Shown in pieces: positions 43,891 through 52,548 of a stretch of 64,000 bases of DNA. The stretch is taken from NCBI GenBank assembly GCA_036488875.1, contig DASXGW010000012.1:186001-250000 (forward strand), written 5' to 3'. Position 1 is the first letter of the stretch. The number at the start of each line of letters is the position of its first letter. Both the position numbers and the translations under genes were made by a program. This DNA is from Candidatus Baltobacteraceae bacterium. Its GTDB lineage: Bacteria > Vulcanimicrobiota > Vulcanimicrobiia > Vulcanimicrobiales > Vulcanimicrobiaceae. The notes beneath the pieces are model-generated. The model did no database searches, had not been told where the DNA came from, and saw only the letters and a list, made by a program, of their open reading frames with translations.

Positions 43891-44451
43891 CTATGGCGCG
43901 TATTCGGGATCATAATCATAGGGGTAAAGGTAACCGGGATAGCTGTAATCCCAAGCGTCGTTGTGAATGTCGGTCTTACTGCGACGAAAGATCGTTGCAC
44001 CAAATTGCTTGGCGATTGTATCGATCGGTGTGGTCCAATCCTCGGAAACCTCGGCGATAACCGCCGACTTTCCCGGCTTGATAACGAAGTTCGTTTCGTA
44101 AGCAGCCTGATCGTGTTCGTCCGCCTTTACCACGTCGGCGGTCAGTCCAGCGACGCCACCTGCGGCCGCTCCGATACCGGCGGCAGCGCCCGCCGCTATG
44201 GTTGCTCCGGCGGCGGCCCCGATCGGGCCGGCGAGCGCGCCCAGCAGCGCACCGATTCCAACGCCAAGAACCGTGCGCAAACCGGGGTCGGTATCTTTAG
44301 TGCGCACCTGCGTGTAGCCGAACTTGTCACGGTGAACGACGGCCGCGCCATGCACCGTAATATCTCCACTGTCATCCAGGCGCCAAATCGCGTGAAGCGC
44401 ATCGAATGCTTGGGTGTCATTGTCAACGACGATAGCTACGTAACTGTCCAC
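43891..44451 (-). CDS. DUF1269-family protein
   Basis: 186 residues. Begins DSYVAIVVDNDTQAFDALHA, a ferredoxin-like strand-helix unit, followed by TVHGAAVVHRDKFGY, a Gly/Ala-rich hairpin (GVGIGALLGALAGPIGAAAG and continuing to ~115) that could dip into or attach to the membrane, VIAEVSEDWTTPIDTIA, and a Tyr/Asp-rich tail (YPGYLYPYDYDPEYAP). Nearly the same protein is encoded at 54708-55265 on the other strand (about 75% similar by eye). DUF1269 proteins are membrane-associated and stress linked, without defined activity. Confidence 0.85.
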   Translation of the reverse strand: MDSYVAIVVDNDTQAFDALHAIWRLDDSGDITVHGAAVVHRDKFGYTQVRTKDTDPGLRTVLGVGIGALLGALAGPIGAAAGATIAAGAAAGIGAAAGGVAGLTADVVKADEHDQAAYETNFVIKPGKSAVIAEVSEDWTTPIDTIAKQFGATIFRRSKTDIHNDAWDYSYPGYLYPYDYDPEYAP

Positions 44452-44552
44452 TGTTTACGCCCCCTGGGTACTCCGCTGTCTAAAAGCTAACAGACCGCCC
44501 CGACGATAGGGAGGAAGTCGGAGTCCCTGCCTCATTCGCAGAATAGGGTCAG

Positions 44553-46946
44553 ATGACGTTCGGCGAACTGCTACGCCGGCATCGGAAAGCTGCCGGGATC
44601 GCCCAAGAAACCCTTGCCGAGCGCGCCCACCTCAGCGTCGAAACCGTCGGCGCGCTCGAACGCGGCACGCGCCAAAGGCCCTACCTCGACACGATCTCAT
44701 CGCTGGCGGAAGCCCTCGGGTTGTCGGTCGACGATCGTGCCGAACTCGAGAGGGCGGCATCGCGTGGCGATGACGCGGCTCGGCTCCCTGCGAACAATCT
44801 TCCGGCGGAGATCTCGAGCTTCATCGGCCGCGAGCACGACGTTACCAAGGTGCGTGAACTTCTCACGTCCCATCGTATCGTCACGCTGGTTGGTCCTGGG
44901 GGCGTCGGCAAGACGCGCCTAGCACTTCGCGTTGCAGGAGATCTGGTAGCGGCGAGATCCGACGGTGCCTGGTTTGTCGATTTCGCACCCATAAGCGAGG
45001 CTTCGCGGATTCCATCGGTAATTGCAGCCGGCGTCGGACTGCCTCAAAGCCTGAGGCTAAAATCGCTGATAGACGCTCTGCGTACTATGACGATTCTTCT
45101 CGTCGTCGACAACTGCGAGCACCTCGTTGGCGACATTGCGTTAGCCGTCAACGCCATACTGCGCGAGTGTCCGAATATAGCGATTCTCGCGACCAGCCGA
45201 GAGCCGCTATCAACGGAGGCCGAGCGCTTATACCGGGTGCCGACGCTCGAGTTGAACGATGCAGTTAAGCTGTTCGTCGATCGCGCTCAAGGCGCCGATA
45301 GCCGATTTGCACTTGACGATCCAGGGCGGAAAACCGTCGCAGACATCTGTCGGCGACTCGACGGCATCGCCTTAGCGATCGAAATTGCTGCCGCGCGCAC
45401 TGGCGTGGTTTCACTGGAAACCGTGGCCTTGGAGCTCGGTGAGCATCTGAACGCTGCTATTGGACGGCGCCGCACTGTAGTCTCTCGGCAACGGACGATG
45501 GAGACGCTCTTTGACTGGAGTTACGGCCTCCTTGACGAGCGCGAGAGCCTCGTGTTTCGCAGACTTTCGGTGTTTGTAGGCGGCTTTTCGGAAGAGCTCG
45601 CCGTCGCCATTTGTGCGAATTCAAAGATGTCGAAACGTGCGGTATCGGGCGCGTTGGCGTCGCTCGTCACCAAATCCCTCGTACAGGGCGAAACTGACGG
45701 GGCTGCCCCACGTTATCGGCTGCTCGAACCGGTAAGACAGTATGCCCGGGAGAAACTGCGCGCACGAGAGGAAGACGGGGATAGCGCACGCGCGCACGCT
45801 CTCGCGTTGCTTGCGCTAGCTGCGCCTTTTGACACGTCCCTGGAAGTACCATCCGATCGCCTTTTCAATGCGGTGGTTCAGCCGGAACGCGAAAATTTCC
45901 GCGCGGCGGTGGAATGGAGTTTGAGCAAGAACGGGAACGTCGAGATCGCGCAGCGTCTGGTCGGATCCATCACGGTGATGTGGTACGGCGTCATGTCGGG
46001 CGAAGGGCAGCGGTCGATGATTCAGTCCGCTTTGAACACGTGCGACGCAACCACGCCGCACAAGGTACGCGCGAGGCTCGAGCTCGCAGCCGCTCGGCAT
46101 GCAACGGAGTTTGCATCGGATATGCGGGCAGCGCTTGCCGCCGCCGAGCAAGCTCTGCACGGACAGCCGCCGGACGATATCCGTGGAATAGCCAGCGCCC
46201 AATATCTCGTCGGATTGGGACTCAGCCGATGCGGCCGCATCGTCGAAAGCGAGTCGGCGTTTCGACAAGCGCTCGCGAAGGCACGTTCCGCCGGCGCTAA
46301 AGGTACCATCGCTGCTGCGAACGCCGGCCTTGCGGCCGTACGTTTGCTAACCGGTGATCTCGACGAGGCGCGGAGCCTCGTTCGTGAAGCACTCCACATC
46401 CACCGCGATGCCGAGTGCGAACGGCTGGGCGCTGCAACCGCGGTCCACATGGCTGAGATCGAATTTGCCGCCGACCAAACGGAAACGGCGCTATCGTTGA
46501 GCCAAGACGCTTCGAATTTCTACCGCAAGGAACGTAACTGGTGGCTTCTGGCCTTCATCTTGGCAAATCAATCGGCCTACGCCGTCGCATTGGGTCGCTA
46601 CGATCAGGCGCGTGACGACGCGCGCGAAGCTCTGCTACTCGGGGATAGGATTGGCCTACGCCGGAGTGCGTCGTGGGCATTGCAACATCTTGCTGCCGTT
46701 GCGGGCTTTCGCAACCACGTGGAAGCGGATCGACGCGATGTCCGGCGTTCGGCGCAGCTACTCGGCTTCGTCGACGAAGCGTATGGTCGAGGCGGGGCGA
46801 TTCGAGAACATACCGAGCAACGCGAGCGCGACAAGCTGATCGCAGCCCTGCGGGAAGCTCTTGGTGAGACAATGCTCGTTGCGCTCATGGCCGAGGGCGC
46901 GAGTTGGACCGAAGACCGGGCTCACGCTGAGGCGCTAGAGATCTGA
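44553..46946 (+). CDS. XRE-NB-ARC-TPR (STAND) transcriptional regulator
   Basis: 797 residues. Residues 1-60: XRE helix-turn-helix (LLRRHRKAAGIAQETLAERA, LSVETVGALERGTRQRP). Residues ~85-330: NB-ARC ATPase with P-loop GPGGVGKT (113-121), Walker B ILLVVDNCEH, ILATSREPLS, RRLDGIALAIEIAAART (GxP-like region) and winged-helix part with LFDWSYGLLDERE. Residues ~380-790: TPR-like helical repeats. These switch proteins hold a signal-bound ATP state that activates nearby genes. A second, truncated copy starts at its stop codon. Confidence 0.9.
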   Translation: MTFGELLRRHRKAAGIAQETLAERAHLSVETVGALERGTRQRPYLDTISSLAEALGLSVDDRAELERAASRGDDAARLPANNLPAEISSFIGREHDVTKVRELLTSHRIVTLVGPGGVGKTRLALRVAGDLVAARSDGAWFVDFAPISEASRIPSVIAAGVGLPQSLRLKSLIDALRTMTILLVVDNCEHLVGDIALAVNAILRECPNIAILATSREPLSTEAERLYRVPTLELNDAVKLFVDRAQGADSRFALDDPGRKTVADICRRLDGIALAIEIAAARTGVVSLETVALELGEHLNAAIGRRRTVVSRQRTMETLFDWSYGLLDERESLVFRRLSVFVGGFSEELAVAICANSKMSKRAVSGALASLVTKSLVQGETDGAAPRYRLLEPVRQYAREKLRAREEDGDSARAHALALLALAAPFDTSLEVPSDRLFNAVVQPERENFRAAVEWSLSKNGNVEIAQRLVGSITVMWYGVMSGEGQRSMIQSALNTCDATTPHKVRARLELAAARHATEFASDMRAALAAAEQALHGQPPDDIRGIASAQYLVGLGLSRCGRIVESESAFRQALAKARSAGAKGTIAAANAGLAAVRLLTGDLDEARSLVREALHIHRDAECERLGAATAVHMAEIEFAADQTETALSLSQDASNFYRKERNWWLLAFILANQSAYAVALGRYDQARDDAREALLLGDRIGLRRSASWALQHLAAVAGFRNHVEADRRDVRRSAQLLGFVDEAYGRGGAIREHTEQRERDKLIAALREALGETMLVALMAEGASWTEDRAHAEALEI

Positions 46947-47650
46947 TGTTCGGCGAGTTGCTGCGCCAGCACCGGCTCGCGGCCGGAATACCCCAGGAGA
47001 CGCTGGCCGAGCGCGCCGGACTCAGTGTCGAAACCATTAGCGCGCTTGAACGCGGGGCACGCCAGAAGCCTTATCTCGACACGATCGCGCAACTGTCGCG
47101 AGCGCTCGATTTATCAACGGACGATCGTGCCGAACTTGAGCGAGCAGCGTCGCGCCGCAGCGCCATCCCCGCGGTACCCGTGAATAATCTCCCGGAAGAA
47201 ATCTCGAGTTTCGTCGACCGCGAGCACGACGTCGTAAAAATCATTCAGATTCTTACAGCTCACCGGCTTCTCACGCTCGTCGGTATCGGCGGCATCGGAA
47301 AGACGCGCCTCGCACTTCGCGTCGGTAAGGAACTCGCGAATACGAGGTCGTGCGGCACATGTTTTGTCGATTTTGCGCCCATACGCGATGCACTGCAGAT
47401 TACGTCGGCGATCTCAGATGGGATCGGACTCCATTCGAGTCCCGATCTCCGCAGACTGATCGCCTTTTTGCGAAGGAAGACGATTCTGGTGATCCTCGAC
47501 AACTGCGAGCATCTCGTCGACGATATCGCTTTGACGGTCGAGGGCATCCTGCGCGCCTGCCCCAACGTAACGATCCTCGCCACGAGCCGCGAACCCCTCT
47601 CGATCGCAGGCGAACACGTGCACCGAGTGACGCCGCTGGAGCTAACCTAG
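46946..47650 (+). pseudogene. Truncated XRE-NB-ARC regulator
   Basis: ATG 46946 overlaps the preceding stop (TGATG). The 234 residues align almost end to end with the first ~235 of the upstream gene: XRE domain, P-loop GIGGIGKT, ILVILDNCEHLVDD, ILATSREPLSI, then VTPLELT followed by a stop at 47648. Everything after (ARC2, winged helix and TPRs, ~560 residues) is absent and the following bases do not resemble it. It is a tandem duplicate that lost its 3' part; a DNA-binding NB fragment may still be made. Confidence 0.8.
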
Positions 47651-47712
47651 AGCAACTGTACGGGTACTCGCCGTGGTCTGGGCAACGGCTTCTGGGCGAC
47701 AATTAAGGCCTG

Positions 47713-48072
47713 ATGGCACCACAGGCGTGCGCCAGTCCGCTCTCGCTAGATGAGGAGCGGCGCGCAAAGCTGAAGCTATTTCTCGTCGAAGCGCGCTCTC
47801 GGTTGAAACCCCACGACGTCGGCCTGCCCTCAACCGTGCGCCGCCGCGTTAGTGGCTTGCGACGCGAAGAGGTCGCCGAACTCGTCGGCGTCTCGAGCGA
47901 TTGGTACCGTTGGTTTGAAAGTGGCCGGCACATTCGCGTTTCGATCGGATTTCTGTCGAAGCTTTCCCAAGCGTTGCGGCTCGAACCCCTCGACCAGATC
48001 AACCTGTTCTATCTAGCTCTCCCCGAGATGTACGAAGCCTATATGGCGGTGCGGCATCGGACGGTGGCGTAG
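47713..48072 (+). CDS. XRE-family HTH protein lacking sensor domain
   Basis: 119 residues. KLKLFLVEARSRLKPHDVGL, PSTVRRRVSGLRREEVAELV and GVSSDWYRWFESGRH are the DNA-binding part of MmyB-like regulators (compare LP-x-GRRRTPGLRREEVA). FLSKLSQALRLEPLDQINLF ends the HTH; the usual 150-residue PAS-like sensor domain is missing, replaced by a short tail. A natural short repressor or a truncation product; a C-terminal fragment of the same type is found at 42.6-42.9 kb. Confidence 0.8.
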   Translation: MAPQACASPLSLDEERRAKLKLFLVEARSRLKPHDVGLPSTVRRRVSGLRREEVAELVGVSSDWYRWFESGRHIRVSIGFLSKLSQALRLEPLDQINLFYLALPEMYEAYMAVRHRTVA

Positions 48073-48079
48073 GGTATTT

Positions 48080-49048
48080 TTAAACCCCGTTGGACCTTCG
48101 GATCGCCGGCGCAATGATTTGCACGACGACCACTTCGAGCGCCGCGGCGGCCGGCACTGCCAAGAACGCCCCAGGGATCCCCAACAATGCCCCTCCCAAG
48201 ACTGTGGAAAAGATGACCAACAGGAAGCTCAACTGCACGCGCTGTCCAAAGATAATGGGGGAGATCACGCTCTGATCGATGACTTGCATTCCGATGAAAA
48301 CGGCCAGAACGATCAGCATTTTCGTCCAACCGGCCGTCGCAAGCACCACTAGCACAACAATTGGGCCTGATATCACCGCTCCAAGCATGGGAAGCGCTTG
48401 GAGCAGCCCGGCGACGAAGGCGAGTAGGAGCCCATACGGTACGCCGAGTAGTGCCAGCGCTACGCCGATCGTAACACCGACTACAGTTCCGTTGATGACG
48501 ACCCCCTGCGCGTACGCTCCCAGGCGTGTTCCAATCGTGTCGAACGCGTGCTTCCAGTCGTGTCGCCTCGGGGCCGGCAGAAGACCCAGCGCGAAAGACG
48601 CGAGTTGGTCCGATGAAAGCGTCCATCCAATCGCCAGCAGTACAACGATCACGGTATCACCGACGACGCTCGCGACGAGCGTGGAGCCGGCTACGATATG
48701 GGCGCCGGCACTGCTCAATGCCCCGGCCGCGCTACCCGCGAGCGCTCCAGCGAACTGCCGCGAAAGCTGATCGCTTTTGACGAAGCGTTGGGCGGCTGCG
48801 AGCTCCGCCTGCAAAGATTTCACGTAGCCCGGCACGTCCAGCAGAAGGCGCTGAAACTGCCCGCCTAGCGGTGCAATCATCATGTAATCGATAATCGCCA
48901 CGATGAGAAAGACGGCGCCGAACGTAACGCCGACGGCCGCGCCAAACGGCATCCGGGAGCCAAGGCGGTCGACGACCGGACGCAACGCGGCTGCGATCAG
49001 AACCCCCATGAAGAGTAAGACGAACGCCGATATGGCGCCGCTCATCAC
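48080..49048 (-). CDS. AI-2E family transporter
   Basis: 322 residues, seven to eight transmembrane helices, PF01594-type: FMGVLIAAALRPVVDRLGSR near the N-terminus, a soluble stretch (LQAELAAAQRFVKSDQLSRQ), and the conserved permease core GVPYGLLLAFVAGLLQALPM, GMQVIDQSVISPIIFGQRVQ (usually IEGxxI/QxxENxxLxPxI) and ALLGIPGAFLAVPAAAALEV. The family exports or exchanges small solutes; the AI-2 role is proved only for a few. ATG overlaps the upstream stop (ATGA), last gene of a four-gene unit. Confidence 0.9.
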   Translation of the reverse strand: MMSGAISAFVLLFMGVLIAAALRPVVDRLGSRMPFGAAVGVTFGAVFLIVAIIDYMMIAPLGGQFQRLLLDVPGYVKSLQAELAAAQRFVKSDQLSRQFAGALAGSAAGALSSAGAHIVAGSTLVASVVGDTVIVVLLAIGWTLSSDQLASFALGLLPAPRRHDWKHAFDTIGTRLGAYAQGVVINGTVVGVTIGVALALLGVPYGLLLAFVAGLLQALPMLGAVISGPIVVLVVLATAGWTKMLIVLAVFIGMQVIDQSVISPIIFGQRVQLSFLLVIFSTVLGGALLGIPGAFLAVPAAAALEVVVVQIIAPAIRRSNGV

Positions 49049-49677
49049 GGCGTTGCAAACATGGATGGGTCGACGCTTGCATTCGGCCTGTAATCGCTGA
49101 ACGTCACAGTTCCATCGACGCTATAGCCTGGAAAGCGTGCTCGGATGTCAAGCACCGACGTCAGACGGAATTCACCGACTTTCGTGTACGTCTGATCGAG
49201 GTCCAGCGTCCCGCCGTTGGTATACGACCATTTTGCGTGACTGACGAGTGCGGACGAATCGTTGACGCTCAGCGTGACGGCCCTGACGCGACTGCCCGAT
49301 TTCTTAGGAACCGCCGAGTATGTCGACACTGTGCCATCGTCTGCGATGGGAGTAATCGTGTATTCGTCGACCGCCGCATCGTAAGTTGGCGTCGACGCCG
49401 CGAGATCCTTAAAACGACTCAGCGGACCAGTAACGTTTCGGAACTCAATTTTGCGCTTCGGCTTGAGATAGTAGACCGTGCCGCTGAACGTCTTGCTATA
49501 AGGGACCATGACGTGCAGGGTAGCCGAGAGCTGTGCCGAGGCGGTGTACGACTGAAGCGTTGGGTTCGGGTTGGTCGCACGGCGAAGTAGAGCCAAGGAC
49601 GCGGTCTGCGCGGACGCAACTTCGCGTAGAGCGGCGAACGCGCAGACGGCGAGCGTGACGATAGTTAAGCTTTTCAG
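49045..49677 (-). CDS. LolA-like exported protein, probable CTG start
   Basis: About 210 residues. The reading frame has a good signal peptide (KSLTIVTLAVCAFAALREVA, cleavage near SAQ) but the only codon before it is CTG 49677, which overlaps the preceding stop as CTGA; the first conventional start, TTG 49596, would delete the signal. Mature part LQSYTASAQLSATLHVMVPY, TFSGTVYYLKPKRKIEFRNV, and SYTNGGTLDLDQTYTKVGEF fits LolA/outer-membrane lipoprotein-sorting-like beta half-barrels. A similar protein is at 50634-51281. Ends by ATGA overlap with the AI-2E gene. Confidence 0.72.
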   Translation of the reverse strand: MKSLTIVTLAVCAFAALREVASAQTASLALLRRATNPNPTLQSYTASAQLSATLHVMVPYSKTFSGTVYYLKPKRKIEFRNVTGPLSRFKDLAASTPTYDAAVDEYTITPIADDGTVSTYSAVPKKSGSRVRAVTLSVNDSSALVSHAKWSYTNGGTLDLDQTYTKVGEFRLTSVLDIRARFPGYSVDGTVTFSDYRPNASVDPSMFATP

Positions 49678-49985
49678 TGTGCCAGTGCGGCCTTTGCAGC
49701 GTCGATGCTCGCTTTGAGATGCGCCTGAACCTGCGCACCGTTGGCGTTCATCGCCGCTTTCGCGGACTGCGTCGCCTGCTGAAGTTTTTCCATCGCGGCC
49801 TGCGCGTCGGCTTTGGTTTGCGCGTTATCGGATTTCAAATAGGCCTGAAGCTTCGTCTTTGCCTCGTCGGCGTGCTGCAGGGCGCTGCGGATCTGCGCCT
49901 TCGCTTGGTCGCCGTCTTTCAAGGCGGCCGCCTGGAGTTGGTCGTTGAACGATTTGAGATGGTCCTTGACGGTGTCAGTCTGCAC
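49674..49985 (-). CDS. Small Ala/Gln-rich helical protein
   Basis: 103 residues from GTG 49985, with GAAAGGA eleven to thirteen bases upstream. Entirely helical and polar: DHLKSFNDQLQAAALKDGDQ, AKTKLQAYLKSDNAQTKADA and NANGAQVQAHLKASIDAAKA, predicting a long antiparallel bundle. Similar in style to the gene at 54320-54697. It probably lies in one transcript with HdeD (upstream) and the LolA-like gene (downstream, overlapping). Function unknown; stress-linked by association. Confidence 0.75.
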   Translation of the reverse strand: MQTDTVKDHLKSFNDQLQAAALKDGDQAKAQIRSALQHADEAKTKLQAYLKSDNAQTKADAQAAMEKLQQATQSAKAAMNANGAQVQAHLKASIDAAKAALAH

Positions 49986-50001
49986 GATCGATCCTTTCGA
50001 T

Positions 50002-50556
50002 TTAAACGTTCTTGAGTTTGAAGGCAAGCGACGACCACGCGATGCCGGCGAAGATAAAGTTGACGCCGACTGCGAAGCCGATGAACCAAAGAGCCGAAAT
50101 CGGCCACTGCATCCACAACAGGACGCCGAATACCAGCGTCAGCAATCCGGAGAACGCCACCCAGCCGTAATGCGGGAATTGCAGCCACAAGGCCGCGACG
50201 AAGCGGAAAACTCCGCCGAACACCAGCAGCACGGCGAGGAAAAGCGTGAGAATCAGAGCGCCGAAATCGGGGTGCTCGGCGAGCATTAGACCCACGATGA
50301 TGTCGAGCGCACCGACGAGGAGCAGAAGCATGACGTGGCCGGCGCCGCGCGAGAAGAACGCTGCGGCTATTTGGACCACGCCAGCGAGCAGCACGATGAT
50401 GCCGATTGCTAGAACCGACGCGATCGTCGCAACCGACATCGCGTAAATCGAGTAGGCACCCAAAGCGATGAGCGCGATGCCCAACGCCAGGTACCAGCCC
50501 CACTCCTTGTGGGCCTCCTGGATCGAACCGACGACGTCGGCAACTGCTGTTTTCAT
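50002..50556 (-). CDS. HdeD-family membrane protein
   Basis: 184 residues from ATG 50556. Six transmembrane helices, with the HdeD (DUF308) repeats: LGIALIALGAYSIYAMSVAT, SVLAIGIIVLLAGVVQIAAA, GALDIIVGLMLAEHPDFGAL and AFSGLLTLVFGVLLWMQWPI. HdeD aids acid resistance in E. coli. A second HdeD gene is at 55842-56399. The promoter region contains an inverted repeat at 50591-50611 shared with other genes nearby. Confidence 0.9.
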   Translation of the reverse strand: MKTAVADVVGSIQEAHKEWGWYLALGIALIALGAYSIYAMSVATIASVLAIGIIVLLAGVVQIAAAFFSRGAGHVMLLLLVGALDIIVGLMLAEHPDFGALILTLFLAVLLVFGGVFRFVAALWLQFPHYGWVAFSGLLTLVFGVLLWMQWPISALWFIGFAVGVNFIFAGIAWSSLAFKLKNV

Positions 50557-50590
50557 GCGTCGAGGGTATCGCCTGATACGCGCTGTATGA

Positions 50591-50611
50591 AGGGAGTGGA
50601 ACTCACTCCCT
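50591..50611. promoter_or_regulatory. Inverted repeat (AGGGAGTG-n5-CACTCCCT)
   Basis: Perfect eight-base arms separated by gaact, in the 78-bp divergent gap between the HdeD gene and the LolA-like gene. Related sequences occur at 53370-53387 and 53491-53517 and as a half site near 54279, each ahead of a gene of the same functional cluster; a common operator is inferred. Confidence 0.6.
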
Positions 50612-50633
50612 CGCCCTCTGCGGTTTAGATACA

Positions 50634-51281
50634 ATGGTCGAAATGGTGAAGGGCGTTCTTTGCCTCGGCGTTGTAGCTGGAATTGCTGCGGCTCCAGCTT
50701 CGGTTGGGGCTCTGTCCGGCGACGAAATACTCGCCCGGGCCGCCACGTCGAAGGGTCTCTCTTCGTATTCTGCGCCCGTTCATTTCGACGTGCACATGCA
50801 CAAGCCGATCGGCCTCAAGTCTGGGGTCGACGGCGTCGCTTATTATAAAGCGCCGGGGAAAGCCGCCATTGCGATCACCCACATGCCGGGGCCGTTAGGC
50901 GGATTTTTTAAAGGGTCGTATACACTCGATATGGTGCCGCAGACGTGGCCGGCGAAGTACGGCGTTACTTCGGTAACACCGAGCAGCACCGGCGGAACGC
51001 AAACGTATCTCTTGCAGGCGCAGCCCAAAAGCGACCCGTCGGTCGACCACGTCGTCTTCGGGGTGACGGAGGCCGACTATCAGCCGGTCTCCGCGCATTG
51101 GTTCTATAAAGACGGATCGTCGATCCAGCTGGCTATCCAAAACCAGCAGATCCAGGGCTACATCGTACCGCAAACCGAGACGATCTCGATCGCAATGCCG
51201 CAATATAATCTCGACGCGACCGCAACCTACGGCCAGTATTCGATCGACACGCCCGTCGCCGATTCGGTGTTCGCGCACTAG
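50634..51281 (+). CDS. LolA-like exported protein
   Basis: 215 residues; ATG 50634 or 50643. Signal peptide GVLCLGVVAGIAAAPASVGA, then a LolA/DUF-like beta half-barrel (YSAPVHFDVHMHKPIGLKSG, VAYYKAPGKAAIAITHMPG, HWFYKDGSSIQLAIQNQQI). Likely binds a lipid or lipoprotein acyl chain in the periplasm. One base separates its stop from the Nramp GTG start, so both are translated from one message. Confidence 0.78.
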   Translation: MVEMVKGVLCLGVVAGIAAAPASVGALSGDEILARAATSKGLSSYSAPVHFDVHMHKPIGLKSGVDGVAYYKAPGKAAIAITHMPGPLGGFFKGSYTLDMVPQTWPAKYGVTSVTPSSTGGTQTYLLQAQPKSDPSVDHVVFGVTEADYQPVSAHWFYKDGSSIQLAIQNQQIQGYIVPQTETISIAMPQYNLDATATYGQYSIDTPVADSVFAH

Positions 51282-51282
51282 C

Positions 51283-52542
51283 GTGTCGCCGATACGTAAG
51301 CTCGTATCGGTACTTGGACCGGGGCTGATTTCCGGCGCTTCCGACGACGATCCGTCCGGAATATCGACGTACAGCGTCGCCGGCGCTTCAACCGGCTATT
51401 CGATGTTGTGGGTGATTCTCGTCACCACGCCGATGATGGCCGTCGTTCAAGGCATGTGCGCGCGCATTGCATTGGTGACCGGCGTCGGCCTCGCGACGGC
51501 GATGAAGCGCCGCTTTGCGCGCTGGCTGCTACGGCCTCTCGCCGTCGCCATCATCTTGGCGAACACTGCCAACGCGGGAGCCGATCTCGAGGGCATGGGA
51601 GCATCTGCCCAGATGCTGTTCCACCTTCCGGTCATTATCTGGATCGCGATCTCCGGCGTTGCCTTGATTGCTATTCAGGTCTTTCTTTCGTATCGCCAGT
51701 TCTCGTCGATCGTCAAGTGGCTTACCCTGGCATTGTTCGGCTACATCGTTACCGCGTTTGTCGTGCATCCGCCGTGGGGCTCGGTGCTGCGACATCTCGT
51801 CACTCCGGAGGTGCACTTAACCGCAGCTTGGCTGACCACGCTCGTCGGCGTCCTGGGAACCACGATTACGCCGTATATGTTTTTCTGGCAAGCGGCACTC
51901 GAGGTCGAAGAACAAGCACAGCGCGGCCGCACGACCGAGGAATCGCGGCGCGGAGCGACTCGCGAGGAAATCGCGGATATGCATCTCGACGTCAACTTCG
52001 GCATGATCTTCTCTAACCTCGTCGCGTTCTTTATCATCGTCACGACGGCTGCTACGCTTGGGGCACACGGCATGCACCAGATTTCGTCAGCACAAGATGC
52101 GGCTCGAGCGCTCGAACCGATTGCCGGCCCGCTAGCCTCGTGGCTCTTTGCCGCGGGAATGATCGGCACCGGCCTGTTAGCGGTTCCGGCATTCACCGCG
52201 TCGTCGGCGTACCTCATCACCGAGGCGTTCGGCTTTCGTGAAGGGCTGGCCGAAAAGGCGAAAGATGCGCCGCAGTTCTACGCGCTGATCGTGGTAGGCA
52301 TGTTGATGGCGATGACCATGGGCTTGCTACGTGTCGATCCGATCGCCGCGCTGTTTTGGTGCGCTGTAATTAACGGCGTCGTCGCCGTACCGCTGCTCGC
52401 GGCAATCGTCGTGCTGGCGAGCGATAAACGCGTGATGGGCGAGTGGACCAGCAGCCTTCCGGCGCGCGCCTGGGGCTGGGGTACCGTTGCAGCGATGGGT
52501 CTAGCCGCCGTCGGCATGTTCGTGTTCTGGGGCCAAAGCTAA
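51283..52542 (+). CDS. Nramp-family metal transporter, divergent subgroup
   Basis: 419 residues, GTG start just after the preceding stop, about eleven transmembrane helices. TM1 has GPGLISGASDDDPSGISTY, where classical Nramp has DPGN, and TM6 has GTTITPYMFFWQAALEVEEQ where classical Mn/Fe Nramp has MPHNLFLHS; both metal-ligand positions differ (Asn to Ser/Gly, Met to Thr). Such variants are common in soil bacteria and resemble Nramp-related Mg/other-metal transporters. The cation is thus uncertain. The acidic/basic loop EEQAQRGRTTEESRRGATRE is a subgroup mark. Confidence 0.88.
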   Translation: MSPIRKLVSVLGPGLISGASDDDPSGISTYSVAGASTGYSMLWVILVTTPMMAVVQGMCARIALVTGVGLATAMKRRFARWLLRPLAVAIILANTANAGADLEGMGASAQMLFHLPVIIWIAISGVALIAIQVFLSYRQFSSIVKWLTLALFGYIVTAFVVHPPWGSVLRHLVTPEVHLTAAWLTTLVGVLGTTITPYMFFWQAALEVEEQAQRGRTTEESRRGATREEIADMHLDVNFGMIFSNLVAFFIIVTTAATLGAHGMHQISSAQDAARALEPIAGPLASWLFAAGMIGTGLLAVPAFTASSAYLITEAFGFREGLAEKAKDAPQFYALIVVGMLMAMTMGLLRVDPIAALFWCAVINGVVAVPLLAAIVVLASDKRVMGEWTSSLPARAWGWGTVAAMGLAAVGMFVFWGQS

Positions 52543-52548
52543 GCAGCG

